Of a stretch of 64,000 bases of DNA, positions 48,399 to 57,135 are shown in pieces (position 1 is the stretch's first letter; each line of letters starts with the position of its first letter). The translations under genes and the position numbers were made by a program. The DNA is from G963663615 sp963663615 (GTDB lineage: Bacteria > Bacteroidota > Ignavibacteria > Ignavibacteriales > Melioribacteraceae), in the NCBI GenBank assembly GCA_963663615.1, contig OY760517.1, positions 1,674,001 to 1,738,000 of the forward strand, in the 5' to 3' direction. The notes beneath the pieces are model-generated. The model had not been told where the DNA came from and ran no database searches. It saw only the letters and a program-made list of their open reading frames with translations.

Positions 48399-49438
48399 TG
48401 TGGAATAAGACTATGAAAAAAGTAATTATATATCTAATATTTTTATTCCTGACAGCGGCAGGTCTGAATGCTCAGAACTTTGTTTCGAACGTATCAAAAA
48501 GAGCTACAACAGCCGCACCATTCCTAAATATTAGTCAGGGTGCAAGAGCAGCAGGTATGGGTAGTGCATTTGTTGCTGTTGCCGATGATCCGTCTGCCAT
48601 TTTCTGGAACCCGGCAGGTGTATCAAGAATACCTACAAATGGTGTTATTTTTGAACATACAATGTGGATAGCAGACCTTAGCTATAACTATCTGGCGTCA
48701 ACCTATAATTTGGGCTTCGGTTCACTTGGTGTAAGTTTCCTTGCTTCTGATTATGGTGAAATGGATGTTAGAACTGTTGAGGATCCTAATGGTACAGGTG
48801 AAGTGTTTTCGGTTAATGATTATGCTTTTACCTTAACATGGGCAATGAATTTAACTGATAACTTTTCAATTGGTTTTAATGCAAAGGCTATATACCAGGG
48901 TATCTGGAAAATGAATGATTATGGGTTTGCACTTGATATGGGTGTTCTTTATAACACTCCTTTCGATGGTGTTACTCTTGGTATGGCAATTACCAACTTT
49001 GGTACTTCCATGCAGCTTCAGGGTACTTCTGCTGTGGTTCTTTACGATCAGGACGATCAAACTACTGCTGATAATGAAAGAATTCCTGCCAGTCTTAATA
49101 CCGATAAGTGGGAGCTTCCACTTAACTTCCGTGTTGGTATAGCTTACAGACCTTTCAAATTCGAAACTCATGACTTTATAATTGCGATTGATGCAATGCA
49201 TCCAAACGACAACTACGAAAGTATGAATCTTGGTTTTGAATATACATTTAGCCGTAAATTTTCTCTAAGAGCTGGTTATAAAGATATGTTCCTTGAAGAT
49301 TCGGAAGAATCGTTAACGCTTGGTGCTGGCTTTAAGCAGATGATTGTTGGAAATGTTGGCTTGCAAGTTGACTACCAATACGGCGATTTCGGAAGGCTGA
49401 AGGAAGTTCAGAAGTTTTCCTTGGGAATCACGTTTTAA
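48398..49438 (+). CDS. PorV/PorQ-family outer-membrane barrel
   Basis: 346 residues. The start at 48398 shares a base with the upstream stop (TAATG); ATG at 48413 is an alternative. The signal peptide ends LNAQ. The family mark is GARAAGMGSAFVAVADDPSAIFWNPAGVSRI (seen as GARAAGMGSAFVAVADD and WNPAGVSRI) near residue 45, followed by a FadL-like barrel that ends in FSLGITF. PorV carries T9SS cargo to the surface attachment complex; Ignavibacteria-type genomes often hold several paralogues next to cargo genes. Here it directly follows the Asp-rich T9SS-type protein and is probably its partner. A terminator closes the three-gene unit. Confidence 0.85.
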   Translation: MWNKTMKKVIIYLIFLFLTAAGLNAQNFVSNVSKRATTAAPFLNISQGARAAGMGSAFVAVADDPSAIFWNPAGVSRIPTNGVIFEHTMWIADLSYNYLASTYNLGFGSLGVSFLASDYGEMDVRTVEDPNGTGEVFSVNDYAFTLTWAMNLTDNFSIGFNAKAIYQGIWKMNDYGFALDMGVLYNTPFDGVTLGMAITNFGTSMQLQGTSAVVLYDQDDQTTADNERIPASLNTDKWELPLNFRVGIAYRPFKFETHDFIIAIDAMHPNDNYESMNLGFEYTFSRKFSLRAGYKDMFLEDSEESLTLGAGFKQMIVGNVGLQVDYQYGDFGRLKEVQKFSLGITF

Positions 49439-49442
49439 TTTG

Positions 49443-49470
49443 ATACCGGGTTCTGCCCGGTATTCTTTTA
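49443..49470 (+). terminator. intrinsic terminator after the PorV-like gene
   Basis: An 8-bp stem ATACCGGG/CCCGGTAT with loop TTCTG, followed by TCTTTTA. Confidence 0.75.
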
Positions 49471-49507
49471 TTTACCAGTTTACCTAATTTTTTACTGAGA
49501 GTAGAAT

Positions 49508-51748
49508 ATGAGATTAAAAAATATTATGCTGTTTATTTTAATGGCGTTGGTATCATCACAGATATATGCAAAAGGGTATAAAGAAAATTCTGAGGTTGAA
49601 AGTAAAATAAAAGAGCTCCTCTCAAAAATGACTATTGAGGAAAAAGTAGGTCAGATGACCCAAATTACCTTAAGTGCAATAACACGGAGAGAAGGACTTG
49701 CTGGCCCTGTTCTTTTCGATATGGATTCTCTTCGTTTGGCGATTGTTAAGTACCATGTTGGCTCTATACTCAATACTGCTGGAGCTGCTAATAGTATTGA
49801 AAACTGGCATGAAATAATTACTGCTATGCAAGATATTGCTACTAAGGAGACCAGACTTGGAATCCCGATTCTTTATGGAATTGATGCTATACATGGGATG
49901 AACTATGCTCAGGGTTCTACACTTTTTCCACAATCAATCGCATTGGCGGCTACAAGAAATATTGAACTTGTTACAGAAGCAGCTGCGGCTTGTGCAGTTG
50001 AAACAAAATATTGCGGTATCCCATGGAACTTTAATCCGGTTCTTGGGTTGGCACGTCAACCTTTATGGTCCAGGCATTGGGAAACATTTGGAGAAGATGT
50101 TTACCTTACTACTAAAATGGGTGAAGCATACATTAAAGGGCAACAAGGTGATGACATTTCAGGCAAAGAAAATGTTGCAACCTGTATGAAGCATTATCTA
50201 GGTTATAGTGTTCCTGTTAATGGTTTGGATAGAACTGTTAGTTTGATTCCTGAAAGACATATTGAAGAAATGTTTTTAATGCCGTTCAAGGCTGCGGTTG
50301 ATGCCGGAGCTATGACAGTTATGATTAATTCGGGTGAAATAAATGGTATTCCAACTCATTCAGATTATCATCTATTAACAGAAGTGTTAAAGGAGAAATT
50401 AGGTTATAAGGGATTTGCTGTTTCTGATTGGGAAGATATTAAAAGACTACACACCAGGGATATGGTTGCATCTACACCTAAGGAAGCGGTTAAAATTGCT
50501 GTTATGGCTGGTGTTGATATGAGTATGGTTCCAAATGATTTTAGCTTTTATGAGCTTTTGTTGCAGCTTGTTAAGGATGGTGATGTTCCTGAATCAAGAA
50601 TCGATGATGCTGTTACTCGTATTTTAAGAGTAAAATTATTGTTGAACCTTTGGGATAAACAATACCCGGATAAATCTTTAGCTGAAAAATATGCCTCCAC
50701 GGATTCAAAAAAATTAAACCTTGAAGCTGCCCGCGAAGCTGTTACATTACTTAAAAATAATGGTACACTTCCACTTAGCAAAGATGCTAAGGTACTTATA
50801 ACGGGTCCAAATGCTAATTTAATGACTACTCTTAATGGTGGGTGGACGAGAACCTGGCAGGGTAACGTTGAAGAGTTAATGAAGAATGAAAAGTTTACAA
50901 TTCTTGACGCAATTATGGAGAAAGTTGGTAAAGATAATGTTATTTACGAACCTGCTTATAAATATGGTGAAGAAACTAACTGTAAGTCAGCTTTTGAAAA
51001 AGCAGCAGAATGTGATGTTATTATTGCTTGTGTTGGGGAGCAGCCATATTGTGAAACTCCGGGAAATATAAAGGACTTGAATATTGATCCGGAACAAACT
51101 AAACTTGTAAAGGCAATGGCAAAAACTGGCAAACCTGTTGTACTTGTAGTCACTGAAGGAAGACCTCGTGTAATTACGGAAATGAACAATTTATCGCAAG
51201 CAGTGCTAACTGCATACTTACCCGGCAATGAAGGTGGTAAGGCTATTGCTGATGTTCTATTTGGTGATTATAATCCGAATGGTAAATTACCATTTACATA
51301 TCCAAAGTTTGTTAACGGATTTACAACTTACGATCATAAACCTTTGGAAAACTTGAATGGAAATGTGTTTGAACCACTTTACAGTTTTGGTCACGGTTTA
51401 AGTTATACTGAATTTACTTATAGTAAAATTGAAGTTGATAAAAAGGAGTTAAAACCTGGTAGCGAAATGAATGTTACTGTTGAGGTCACTAATTCTGGTA
51501 AATATGCTGGTATGGAAACAGTTGAACTTTATATTCGCGATATGTTTGGTTCTGTAACAAGACCGGTTAAGCAGTTAAAAAGATTTACGAAGATTTTATT
51601 GCAACCTGGTGAAAAACAAAAAGTTGAATTTAGCATTGGCACTGATGATCTAATGTTTGTTGGCAGGGATAATAAATGGATTCTTGAAGAAGGTGATTTT
51701 GAATTGTATATTGCAGATAAAAGTGCTTCTTTCAAAGTAACAAAATAA
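49508..51748 (+). CDS. GH3 beta-glucosidase / exo-beta-glucanase
   Basis: 746 residues with a signal peptide (about 1-22), so periplasmic. An N-terminal TIM barrel contains KETRLGIPILYGIDAIHGMN, the KHY-like CMKHYLGYSVP segment and nucleophile D307 in FAVSDWED. The alpha/beta sandwich domain and a C-terminal FnIII-like domain (about 640-746) follow, giving the usual three-domain length. HGMNYAQGSTLFPQ is typical of exo-beta-1,3/1,4-glucanases (ExoI type). It would cut imported oligosaccharides to glucose. The GH16 lipoprotein gene starts nine bases after its stop, so the two are cotranscribed. Confidence 0.93.
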   Translation: MRLKNIMLFILMALVSSQIYAKGYKENSEVESKIKELLSKMTIEEKVGQMTQITLSAITRREGLAGPVLFDMDSLRLAIVKYHVGSILNTAGAANSIENWHEIITAMQDIATKETRLGIPILYGIDAIHGMNYAQGSTLFPQSIALAATRNIELVTEAAAACAVETKYCGIPWNFNPVLGLARQPLWSRHWETFGEDVYLTTKMGEAYIKGQQGDDISGKENVATCMKHYLGYSVPVNGLDRTVSLIPERHIEEMFLMPFKAAVDAGAMTVMINSGEINGIPTHSDYHLLTEVLKEKLGYKGFAVSDWEDIKRLHTRDMVASTPKEAVKIAVMAGVDMSMVPNDFSFYELLLQLVKDGDVPESRIDDAVTRILRVKLLLNLWDKQYPDKSLAEKYASTDSKKLNLEAAREAVTLLKNNGTLPLSKDAKVLITGPNANLMTTLNGGWTRTWQGNVEELMKNEKFTILDAIMEKVGKDNVIYEPAYKYGEETNCKSAFEKAAECDVIIACVGEQPYCETPGNIKDLNIDPEQTKLVKAMAKTGKPVVLVVTEGRPRVITEMNNLSQAVLTAYLPGNEGGKAIADVLFGDYNPNGKLPFTYPKFVNGFTTYDHKPLENLNGNVFEPLYSFGHGLSYTEFTYSKIEVDKKELKPGSEMNVTVEVTNSGKYAGMETVELYIRDMFGSVTRPVKQLKRFTKILLQPGEKQKVEFSIGTDDLMFVGRDNKWILEEGDFELYIADKSASFKVTK

Positions 51749-51757
51749 CAAGGATAA

Positions 51758-52603
51758 ATGATGAAAAAGTTTTTTATTTTACTAATGATTCTGCTTATTG
51801 CAGTTGCTTGTGATGAAGAAGGTACAGCAGAAAATGAAGTTAAAGACCCTGAAATTGAAATACCTGAAGGATACACGCTTGCATGGAATGATGAATTTGA
51901 GCTAAATTCTATTGATACGAATAAATGGGAACATGAAGTTAACGCTACTGGTGGTGGTAATAATGAATTGCAGTATTATACTGCTCGTGAAGAGAACAGT
52001 TTTGTTAAAGATGGTAAGTTACACCTTGTTGCCCTTGAAGATTATTATGAAGGTGATGAAGGTTTAAGACAGTTTTCAAGTGCCAGAATAAGAACTCTTA
52101 ACAAAGGCGACTGGAAATATGGTCGTTTTGAAATTAGAGCTAAATTGCCGAAAGGGCAAGGTTTGTGGCCAGCTATCTGGATGCTTCCAACTGATGGAAT
52201 TTATGGTAATTGGGCAGCGAGTGGAGAAATTGATATTATGGAGTTATTGGGTCAGGACCCTACACGTGTTTATGGTACTTTACACCATGGGGGTACTTAT
52301 CCTGATAATGTTCATATTGGTGAAAATTATGTGTTGCCATCTTCTGATTTTTCAAGTGATTTTCATGTTTTCCGATTTGAGTGGGAGCAGAATGAAATGC
52401 GTTGGTATGTTGATGATGTTCACTATGCAACACAAAATTCGTGGTACACTAAAGGTTATGATTACCCGGCACCATACGATCAAAGATTTCATATGATTCT
52501 TAATGTTGCTGTAGGAGGTAACTGGCCAGGCTCACCAGATGAAACAACTACTTTTCCTCAGGAAATGGTTGTTGATTATGTTCGAGTATTTAAAAAAGAC
52601 TAG
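51758..52603 (+). CDS. GH16 lipoprotein beta-glucanase (laminarinase-like)
   Basis: 281 residues. The lipoprotein signal ends in IAVAC with Cys18. The GH16 domain has LAWNDEFELNSIDTNKW, the substrate-cleft strands GGGNNELQYYTAREENS and RFEIRAKLPKGQGLWPAIWMLP, and the catalytic motif GEIDIMELLG with nucleophile E157, D159 and acid/base E162. The E-I-D-I-M-E form with an extra Met is that of laminarinase-type enzymes on beta-1,3 or mixed beta-1,3/1,4 glucan. The lipid anchor places it at the outer membrane. Two adjacent ATG codons (51758 and 51761) could serve as the start. Confidence 0.93.
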   Translation: MMKKFFILLMILLIAVACDEEGTAENEVKDPEIEIPEGYTLAWNDEFELNSIDTNKWEHEVNATGGGNNELQYYTAREENSFVKDGKLHLVALEDYYEGDEGLRQFSSARIRTLNKGDWKYGRFEIRAKLPKGQGLWPAIWMLPTDGIYGNWAASGEIDIMELLGQDPTRVYGTLHHGGTYPDNVHIGENYVLPSSDFSSDFHVFRFEWEQNEMRWYVDDVHYATQNSWYTKGYDYPAPYDQRFHMILNVAVGGNWPGSPDETTTFPQEMVVDYVRVFKKD

Positions 52604-52637
52604 TATTATTTCTTGTGTTAATTAACAGAAAGATTTT

Positions 52638-53849
52638 ATGAAAAGATTATTGCTCGTATTGGTTTTTGCTTTAGCTAACGTTCTGCTTTCGCAAGGGGTC
52701 TTGAAAACTGAAGGAACCAAAATTGTTGATTCCAGTGGTAAGGAAATTTTACTTAAAGGTGTAAACTTTGGAAATTGGCTTGTGCCGGAAGGTTATATGT
52801 TCGAATTCAAAGAAGTTAGTTCACCCTGGAAAATATTCGATATTATTGCGGAAATGACAGGACCGGACTATGCGAAAAACTTTTTTATGAAATTTCAGGA
52901 TGTTTTTATTTCAGAGCTGGATGTTAAGTTTGTAAAAGAATGCGGATTCAATTCAATCAGGATTCCTTTCAATTACAAATTATTTAATGATGAAGATTAT
53001 CTTGGCAATACCAAAAGCAGAGGATTTGAACTGATTGATCGTGTAGTTAATTGGGCAAAGAAATATGATTTATATGTTGTTCTGGATATGCATTGTGCTC
53101 CGGGCGGACAAACAGGTGCAAATATTGACGACAGTTATGGGTATCCCTGGTTAATGGTAAGCAAGGAGAGTCAGGATGAGTTCGTTAAGATATGGACTGA
53201 AATAGCGGAATATTACAAGAATGAAGAAATAATTGCAGCTTATGAACTAATAAATGAGCCTATTGCACATTATTTTGAAAAAGATAGTCTTAATCCAATT
53301 TTGGATGCTCTTTATAACAGAACTGTTAAAGCGATAAGAGAAGTAGATGACAACCACATTATAGTATTAGGTGGTTCAAGATGGAATGGTGATTTTACAG
53401 TATTTGCCAATCCGCTTAAAGAAAATATTGTTTATGCATTCCATAAGTATTGGATGCCGCCGGTACAGAAAGAAATTCAGGATTATGTAGATTTCAGGGA
53501 TAAATATAATGTTCCGGTTTGGATGAGTGAATCAGGTGAAAATGAAGATGATTGGGTTTTCCAATTCAGAACTTTGCTGGATTCAAATAATATTGGTTGG
53601 TCATTTTGGCCTTTTAAAAAAATAGAATCAACTCGTGGTCCAATGCAGTACAAAAGACCTGAAAATTATGAAAAGCTAACCGAATATGCTGTTAGCGACA
53701 GAAGTACCTATGAAAAAATTCGTGATAACAGACCAGATTATGAATTGGTAAAAAAAGCACTTGAGCAATTACTCAATAATTGTAAATATGAAAACTGTAA
53801 ACCAAATAAGGGTTTTCTGAAAGCACTTGGAGTTAAAGTTTATGAATAA
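52638..53849 (+). CDS. GH5-family glucanase, single domain
   Basis: 403 residues with a signal peptide ending LSQG. The GH5 barrel has acid/base E207 in ELINEP and nucleophile E298 in WMSESGEN. It is a paralogue of the catalytic domain at 36204 but lacks the CBM6 module and the T9SS tail, so it probably stays in the periplasm. A Cys-bearing end (NCKYENCKPNKG) matches the same segment of the paralogue (KFENCRFQP). Its last eight bases overlap the start of the next gene. Confidence 0.9.
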   Translation: MKRLLLVLVFALANVLLSQGVLKTEGTKIVDSSGKEILLKGVNFGNWLVPEGYMFEFKEVSSPWKIFDIIAEMTGPDYAKNFFMKFQDVFISELDVKFVKECGFNSIRIPFNYKLFNDEDYLGNTKSRGFELIDRVVNWAKKYDLYVVLDMHCAPGGQTGANIDDSYGYPWLMVSKESQDEFVKIWTEIAEYYKNEEIIAAYELINEPIAHYFEKDSLNPILDALYNRTVKAIREVDDNHIIVLGGSRWNGDFTVFANPLKENIVYAFHKYWMPPVQKEIQDYVDFRDKYNVPVWMSESGENEDDWVFQFRTLLDSNNIGWSFWPFKKIESTRGPMQYKRPENYEKLTEYAVSDRSTYEKIRDNRPDYELVKKALEQLLNNCKYENCKPNKGFLKALGVKVYE

Positions 53850-55962
53850 ATATATTGTAGTATTTTTAGTTAGTCTGAATGTAATGTTATATTCCCAGCA
53901 GTATCAACTAATTTGGTCTGATGAATTTGACGGTACTGAACTAAATGAAGAAAATTGGACTCGCCAAATTGGTGGCGGAGGCTGGGGGAATAATGAACTT
54001 CAGTATTATACAAACCGAACTGATAATGCATATGTTGAAGATGGTAAACTGATAATTAAGGCGATGAAAGAAAGTTATGGCGGAAGAAACTACACAAGTG
54101 CACGTTTAATTAGTCAGGCAAAAAAATATTGGCGATATGGTAAAATTGAAGCCAGGATAAAACTTCCATACGGGCAAGGAATATGGCCAGCTTTCTGGAT
54201 GATGGGTGAAGATGTTAATACAGCTGGATGGCCCGGATGTGGTGAAATTGATATTATGGAAATGATTGGTGGTGGTAATGGACGAGATAATCGTAGCTAT
54301 GGAACAGCTCATTGGGAGGAAAACGGTCATGCATCTTACGGTGGAAATTACACATTGCCAAGCGGTATCTTTGCTGATGATTTCCATACATTTGCTATTA
54401 TTTGGGATGAAAAGGTTATAAGATGGCTTGTTGATGATATTCAGTTTCATGATATTGATATTACTCCTACAGGATTATCTGAATTGCATAACGAAAAGTT
54501 TGTTTTGCTGAATGTTGCGGTTGGGGGTGACTGGCCAGGTTCTCCTAACTCCAGCACAGTATTTCCCCAAACTATGGAAGTTGATTATGTAAGAGTTTAC
54601 AAAAGTACTGAAGATCTGCCAAAGGTTTTTATAACATCACCTTTTAATAATTCTACTACTAATTATGGCGAAAATATTGAAATTACTTCACTAGTAACTT
54701 ATTCTGGTACAATTGATAAAGTTCAATTTCTGCAGGGTGAAACTGTAATTGGTGAAACAGATTTACCGATTTATAAAATGAACTGGAATAATCTTTACAG
54801 TGGTAATTATAAATTACGTGCACGAACAATTTCAGAGGAAGGATATGAAGCCTACTCACCAGTAATATCAATAACTGTTGATGGTACTCCTGAAGATAGT
54901 TATCCATATACTGGTTATGGAAACAAGGTGCCAGGTTATATTGAAGCCGAAGATTATGATATTGGTGGGGAAGGTTATGCGTATCACGATAGTGATGGTT
55001 CAAACATCTATGGTGAATATAGAGATGATGAAGCTGTAGATATTAAAACTTGCACGGATAAGTATGGTGATTACACTGTTTCAGATTTTGGCTCTGATGA
55101 ATATCTTGTTTATACTTTAGATGTTCTTGAAACTGGTTCATATCAGTTAGATTTAAGAGTGGCTGCATCAAATAATTCTTCTTTTGAAGTATATATAAAT
55201 GATAATGAAACTCCTGTTGAAATAACTGTACCCGCAACTGGTGGTGATGAAGAGTGGAGTAATGTAACATCTGGTACATTTAACCTGGAAATGGGTGAAA
55301 ATATACTTAAGTTAAAATCAACAGGTACATCCGTTAACCTTAATTATTTTGGTGTATTTACTGAAAATGCAACAAAAAGTATAAAACTTGTTAATCTGCA
55401 AAATGGTGAGGTATTAAAACCGAATCAGGTTTATGAGGTAATGTGGAGCTCCGAGTATGTTCGTGATGTTAAAATTGGATTAACTACAAATGGCGGTACT
55501 AACTGGTCGTTTATATCTGAAGGTAATAGTGCGAAATATGGAGTATGGAGATGGAAAACACCAAATATTGAATCGGAAGAATGCAAAATAATGATTATCG
55601 ATAAAGATCAGTCTTCTGTATCAGATATTACTCCCGTATTCAGAATATCAAATGCGTCTGGAGTAGCAGAGGAAGTAAGTAAAATTGAATATTCGTTAAA
55701 GCAAAATTATCCAAATCCTTTTAATCCGGAAACAACTATTGGTTTTAGTGTTAAAGAATCACAAAATGTTAAGCTTACTATTTATAATATAAAAGGACAG
55801 GTAGTAAAAGTACTAACAAATAAAGAATATTCGGCAGGTCATCACAGTGTAAAATGGGATGGTACAAGCTATTCTAACGATAAAGTAGCTTCCGGTTTAT
55901 ATATTTACAAAATAGAAACACAGGAATACACCTCATCTAAGAAAATGTTACTTTTGAAATAA
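53842..55962 (+). CDS. GH16 beta-glucanase with CBM6-like module and T9SS tail
   Basis: 706 residues from the ATG at 53842, which overlaps the upstream gene by eight bases and has GGAG nine bases before it; the in-frame TTG at 53827 is less likely. A signal peptide ends YSQ. The GH16 domain (about 20-255) has the motif GEIDIMEMIGG with E135, D137 and E140. An Ig-like module follows (about 260-345), then a CBM6 domain (about 350-510: VPGYIEAEDYD, DEYLVYTLDV), an Ig-like segment and a type A T9SS sorting domain (NYPNPFNPETTI, ending SKKMLLLK). This is the surface endo-enzyme of the set; it would open long beta-glucan chains for the TonB receptor. Confidence 0.93.
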   Translation: MNKYIVVFLVSLNVMLYSQQYQLIWSDEFDGTELNEENWTRQIGGGGWGNNELQYYTNRTDNAYVEDGKLIIKAMKESYGGRNYTSARLISQAKKYWRYGKIEARIKLPYGQGIWPAFWMMGEDVNTAGWPGCGEIDIMEMIGGGNGRDNRSYGTAHWEENGHASYGGNYTLPSGIFADDFHTFAIIWDEKVIRWLVDDIQFHDIDITPTGLSELHNEKFVLLNVAVGGDWPGSPNSSTVFPQTMEVDYVRVYKSTEDLPKVFITSPFNNSTTNYGENIEITSLVTYSGTIDKVQFLQGETVIGETDLPIYKMNWNNLYSGNYKLRARTISEEGYEAYSPVISITVDGTPEDSYPYTGYGNKVPGYIEAEDYDIGGEGYAYHDSDGSNIYGEYRDDEAVDIKTCTDKYGDYTVSDFGSDEYLVYTLDVLETGSYQLDLRVAASNNSSFEVYINDNETPVEITVPATGGDEEWSNVTSGTFNLEMGENILKLKSTGTSVNLNYFGVFTENATKSIKLVNLQNGEVLKPNQVYEVMWSSEYVRDVKIGLTTNGGTNWSFISEGNSAKYGVWRWKTPNIESEECKIMIIDKDQSSVSDITPVFRISNASGVAEEVSKIEYSLKQNYPNPFNPETTIGFSVKESQNVKLTIYNIKGQVVKVLTNKEYSAGHHSVKWDGTSYSNDKVASGLYIYKIETQEYTSSKKMLLLK

Positions 55963-55968
55963 AAATGT

Positions 55969-55985
55969 GGGGAGCGTGCCTCCCC
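55969..55985 (+). terminator. short GC-rich hairpin after the GH16-CBM6 gene
   Basis: A 6-bp stem GGGGAG/CTCCCC with loop CGTGC. No T run follows, so termination may be weak. Confidence 0.4.
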
Positions 55986-56138
55986 TAAAATTACTAATTA
56001 TCAACCAGAGTTAGACCCGCCTAAAATTTGATTCACTCATTATTAATTATATAAATAAGTAAAATATTTCATAAATTTAGGACTTTTGGAAATTTTATTT
56101 GTTGTCAATCATATGCGGTATGCATTTTGGGAGGAATA

Positions 56139-56438
56139 ATGAAAGAAAGAATACTACAAGCAATTTATGACGCAATGGATGAGATAAAGCAGCAATTACC
56201 ATCTGGTACAAAACTTCCGCACGAGCCGGAAACTGTACTGTTTGGTAGAGAAGGTGTGTTAGATTCATTGGGTCTGGTAAATCTTATAGTAGCGATTGAA
56301 CAAAATATTGAAGACGAATTTGATGAAAGTATTACTCTAGCCAGTGAACGAGCAATGTCCCAGAAAAAAAGTCCGTTTAAGACTGTTGAAAGACTGGGTA
56401 ACTATATAGAGGAACTTCTTGAGGAACTTAATGGATAA
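56139..56438 (+). CDS. Acyl/peptidyl carrier protein
   Basis: A 99-residue acidic helical protein with the phosphopantetheine site D-S-L (GVLDSLGLVNLI, Ser43) of carrier proteins. GGGAGG sits before the ATG at 56139; an upstream TTG at 56127 contains this site. It is not the fatty-acid AcpP, as the sequence around the site differs from AcpP and no fab genes are adjacent. It leads a coupled four-gene operon with an SDR, an AMP-forming ligase and an acyltransferase, so it likely holds an acyl group for a dedicated transfer. Confidence 0.82.
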   Translation: MKERILQAIYDAMDEIKQQLPSGTKLPHEPETVLFGREGVLDSLGLVNLIVAIEQNIEDEFDESITLASERAMSQKKSPFKTVERLGNYIEELLEELNG

Positions 56439-57135
56439 CCCCAATATGGTTATATTGATTACAGGTACACGGAAGGGTATTGGTAAATATCTAACTGAAC
56501 ATTTTACTGGTATGGGACATACTGTTATCGGTTGTAGCAGGAGTGCAATTGATTACGAAATTAAAAATTATACTCACTTCGAGCTTGATATAACAGATGA
56601 ACGAGCTGTAAAAAAAATGTTTTCATATATCCGGAAGACTTATGGCAAGCTCGATGTATTGATAAATAATGCTGGTATAGCTTCTATGAATCATGCGGTA
56701 CTTACCAGTATGGATACAGTTGAAAAGATTTATAAAACGAATGTATTTGGTACTTTTCTGTTTTGCAGGGAAGCATCCAAATTGATGAGTAAAAATAATT
56801 TCGGAAGAATTGTAAATTTCACTACTGTTGCTGTTCCGCTAAAACTAGAGGGAGAAGCTATTTATGCTTCATCAAAAGCCGCAGTTATTAACTTGACTGA
56901 AGTTCTATCAAGAGAGTTTGCCGATATGGGGATAACTGTAAATGCACTAGGTCCAACACCTGTTAAAACAGATTTGATTGGAGCTGTACCGGAAGATAAG
57001 CTTGATAATTTATTAAAAAGACAGGCAATTAAAAGATACGGTGAGTTTTCGGATGTATCTAATGTTATAGAATTTTATATAAAACCTGAAAGTAGTTTTG
57101 TTACCGGACAAACTATTTTTCTGGGAGGTGTTTAA
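56431..57135 (+). CDS. Short-chain dehydrogenase/reductase (FabG-like)
   Basis: 234 residues from the ATG at 56431, which has GAGG six bases upstream and overlaps the carrier gene by eight bases. The cofactor loop TGTRKGIG (11-18) has a basic residue that favours NADP(H). INNAG is present near 78, and the catalytic pair Y145/K149 is in YASSKAAV. The usual catalytic Ser position holds Thr (FTTVAVP). The end FVTGQTIFLGGV is typical of FabG relatives. It could reduce a 3-oxoacyl group on the carrier protein. It is coupled to the ligase gene by TAATG. Confidence 0.85.
   Translation: MDNPNMVILITGTRKGIGKYLTEHFTGMGHTVIGCSRSAIDYEIKNYTHFELDITDERAVKKMFSYIRKTYGKLDVLINNAGIASMNHAVLTSMDTVEKIYKTNVFGTFLFCREASKLMSKNNFGRIVNFTTVAVPLKLEGEAIYASSKAAVINLTEVLSREFADMGITVNALGPTPVKTDLIGAVPEDKLDNLLKRQAIKRYGEFSDVSNVIEFYIKPESSFVTGQTIFLGGV

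Noticed and set aside
48866..49201. 111-codon minus-strand frame
   Set aside because: It is antisense to the PorV-like gene and has no supporting feature.
56090..56105. TGGAAATTTTATTTG as a further sigma-54-like element before the carrier-protein operon
   Set aside because: It lacks the C of TGGC and the spacing to the downstream G is off by one.
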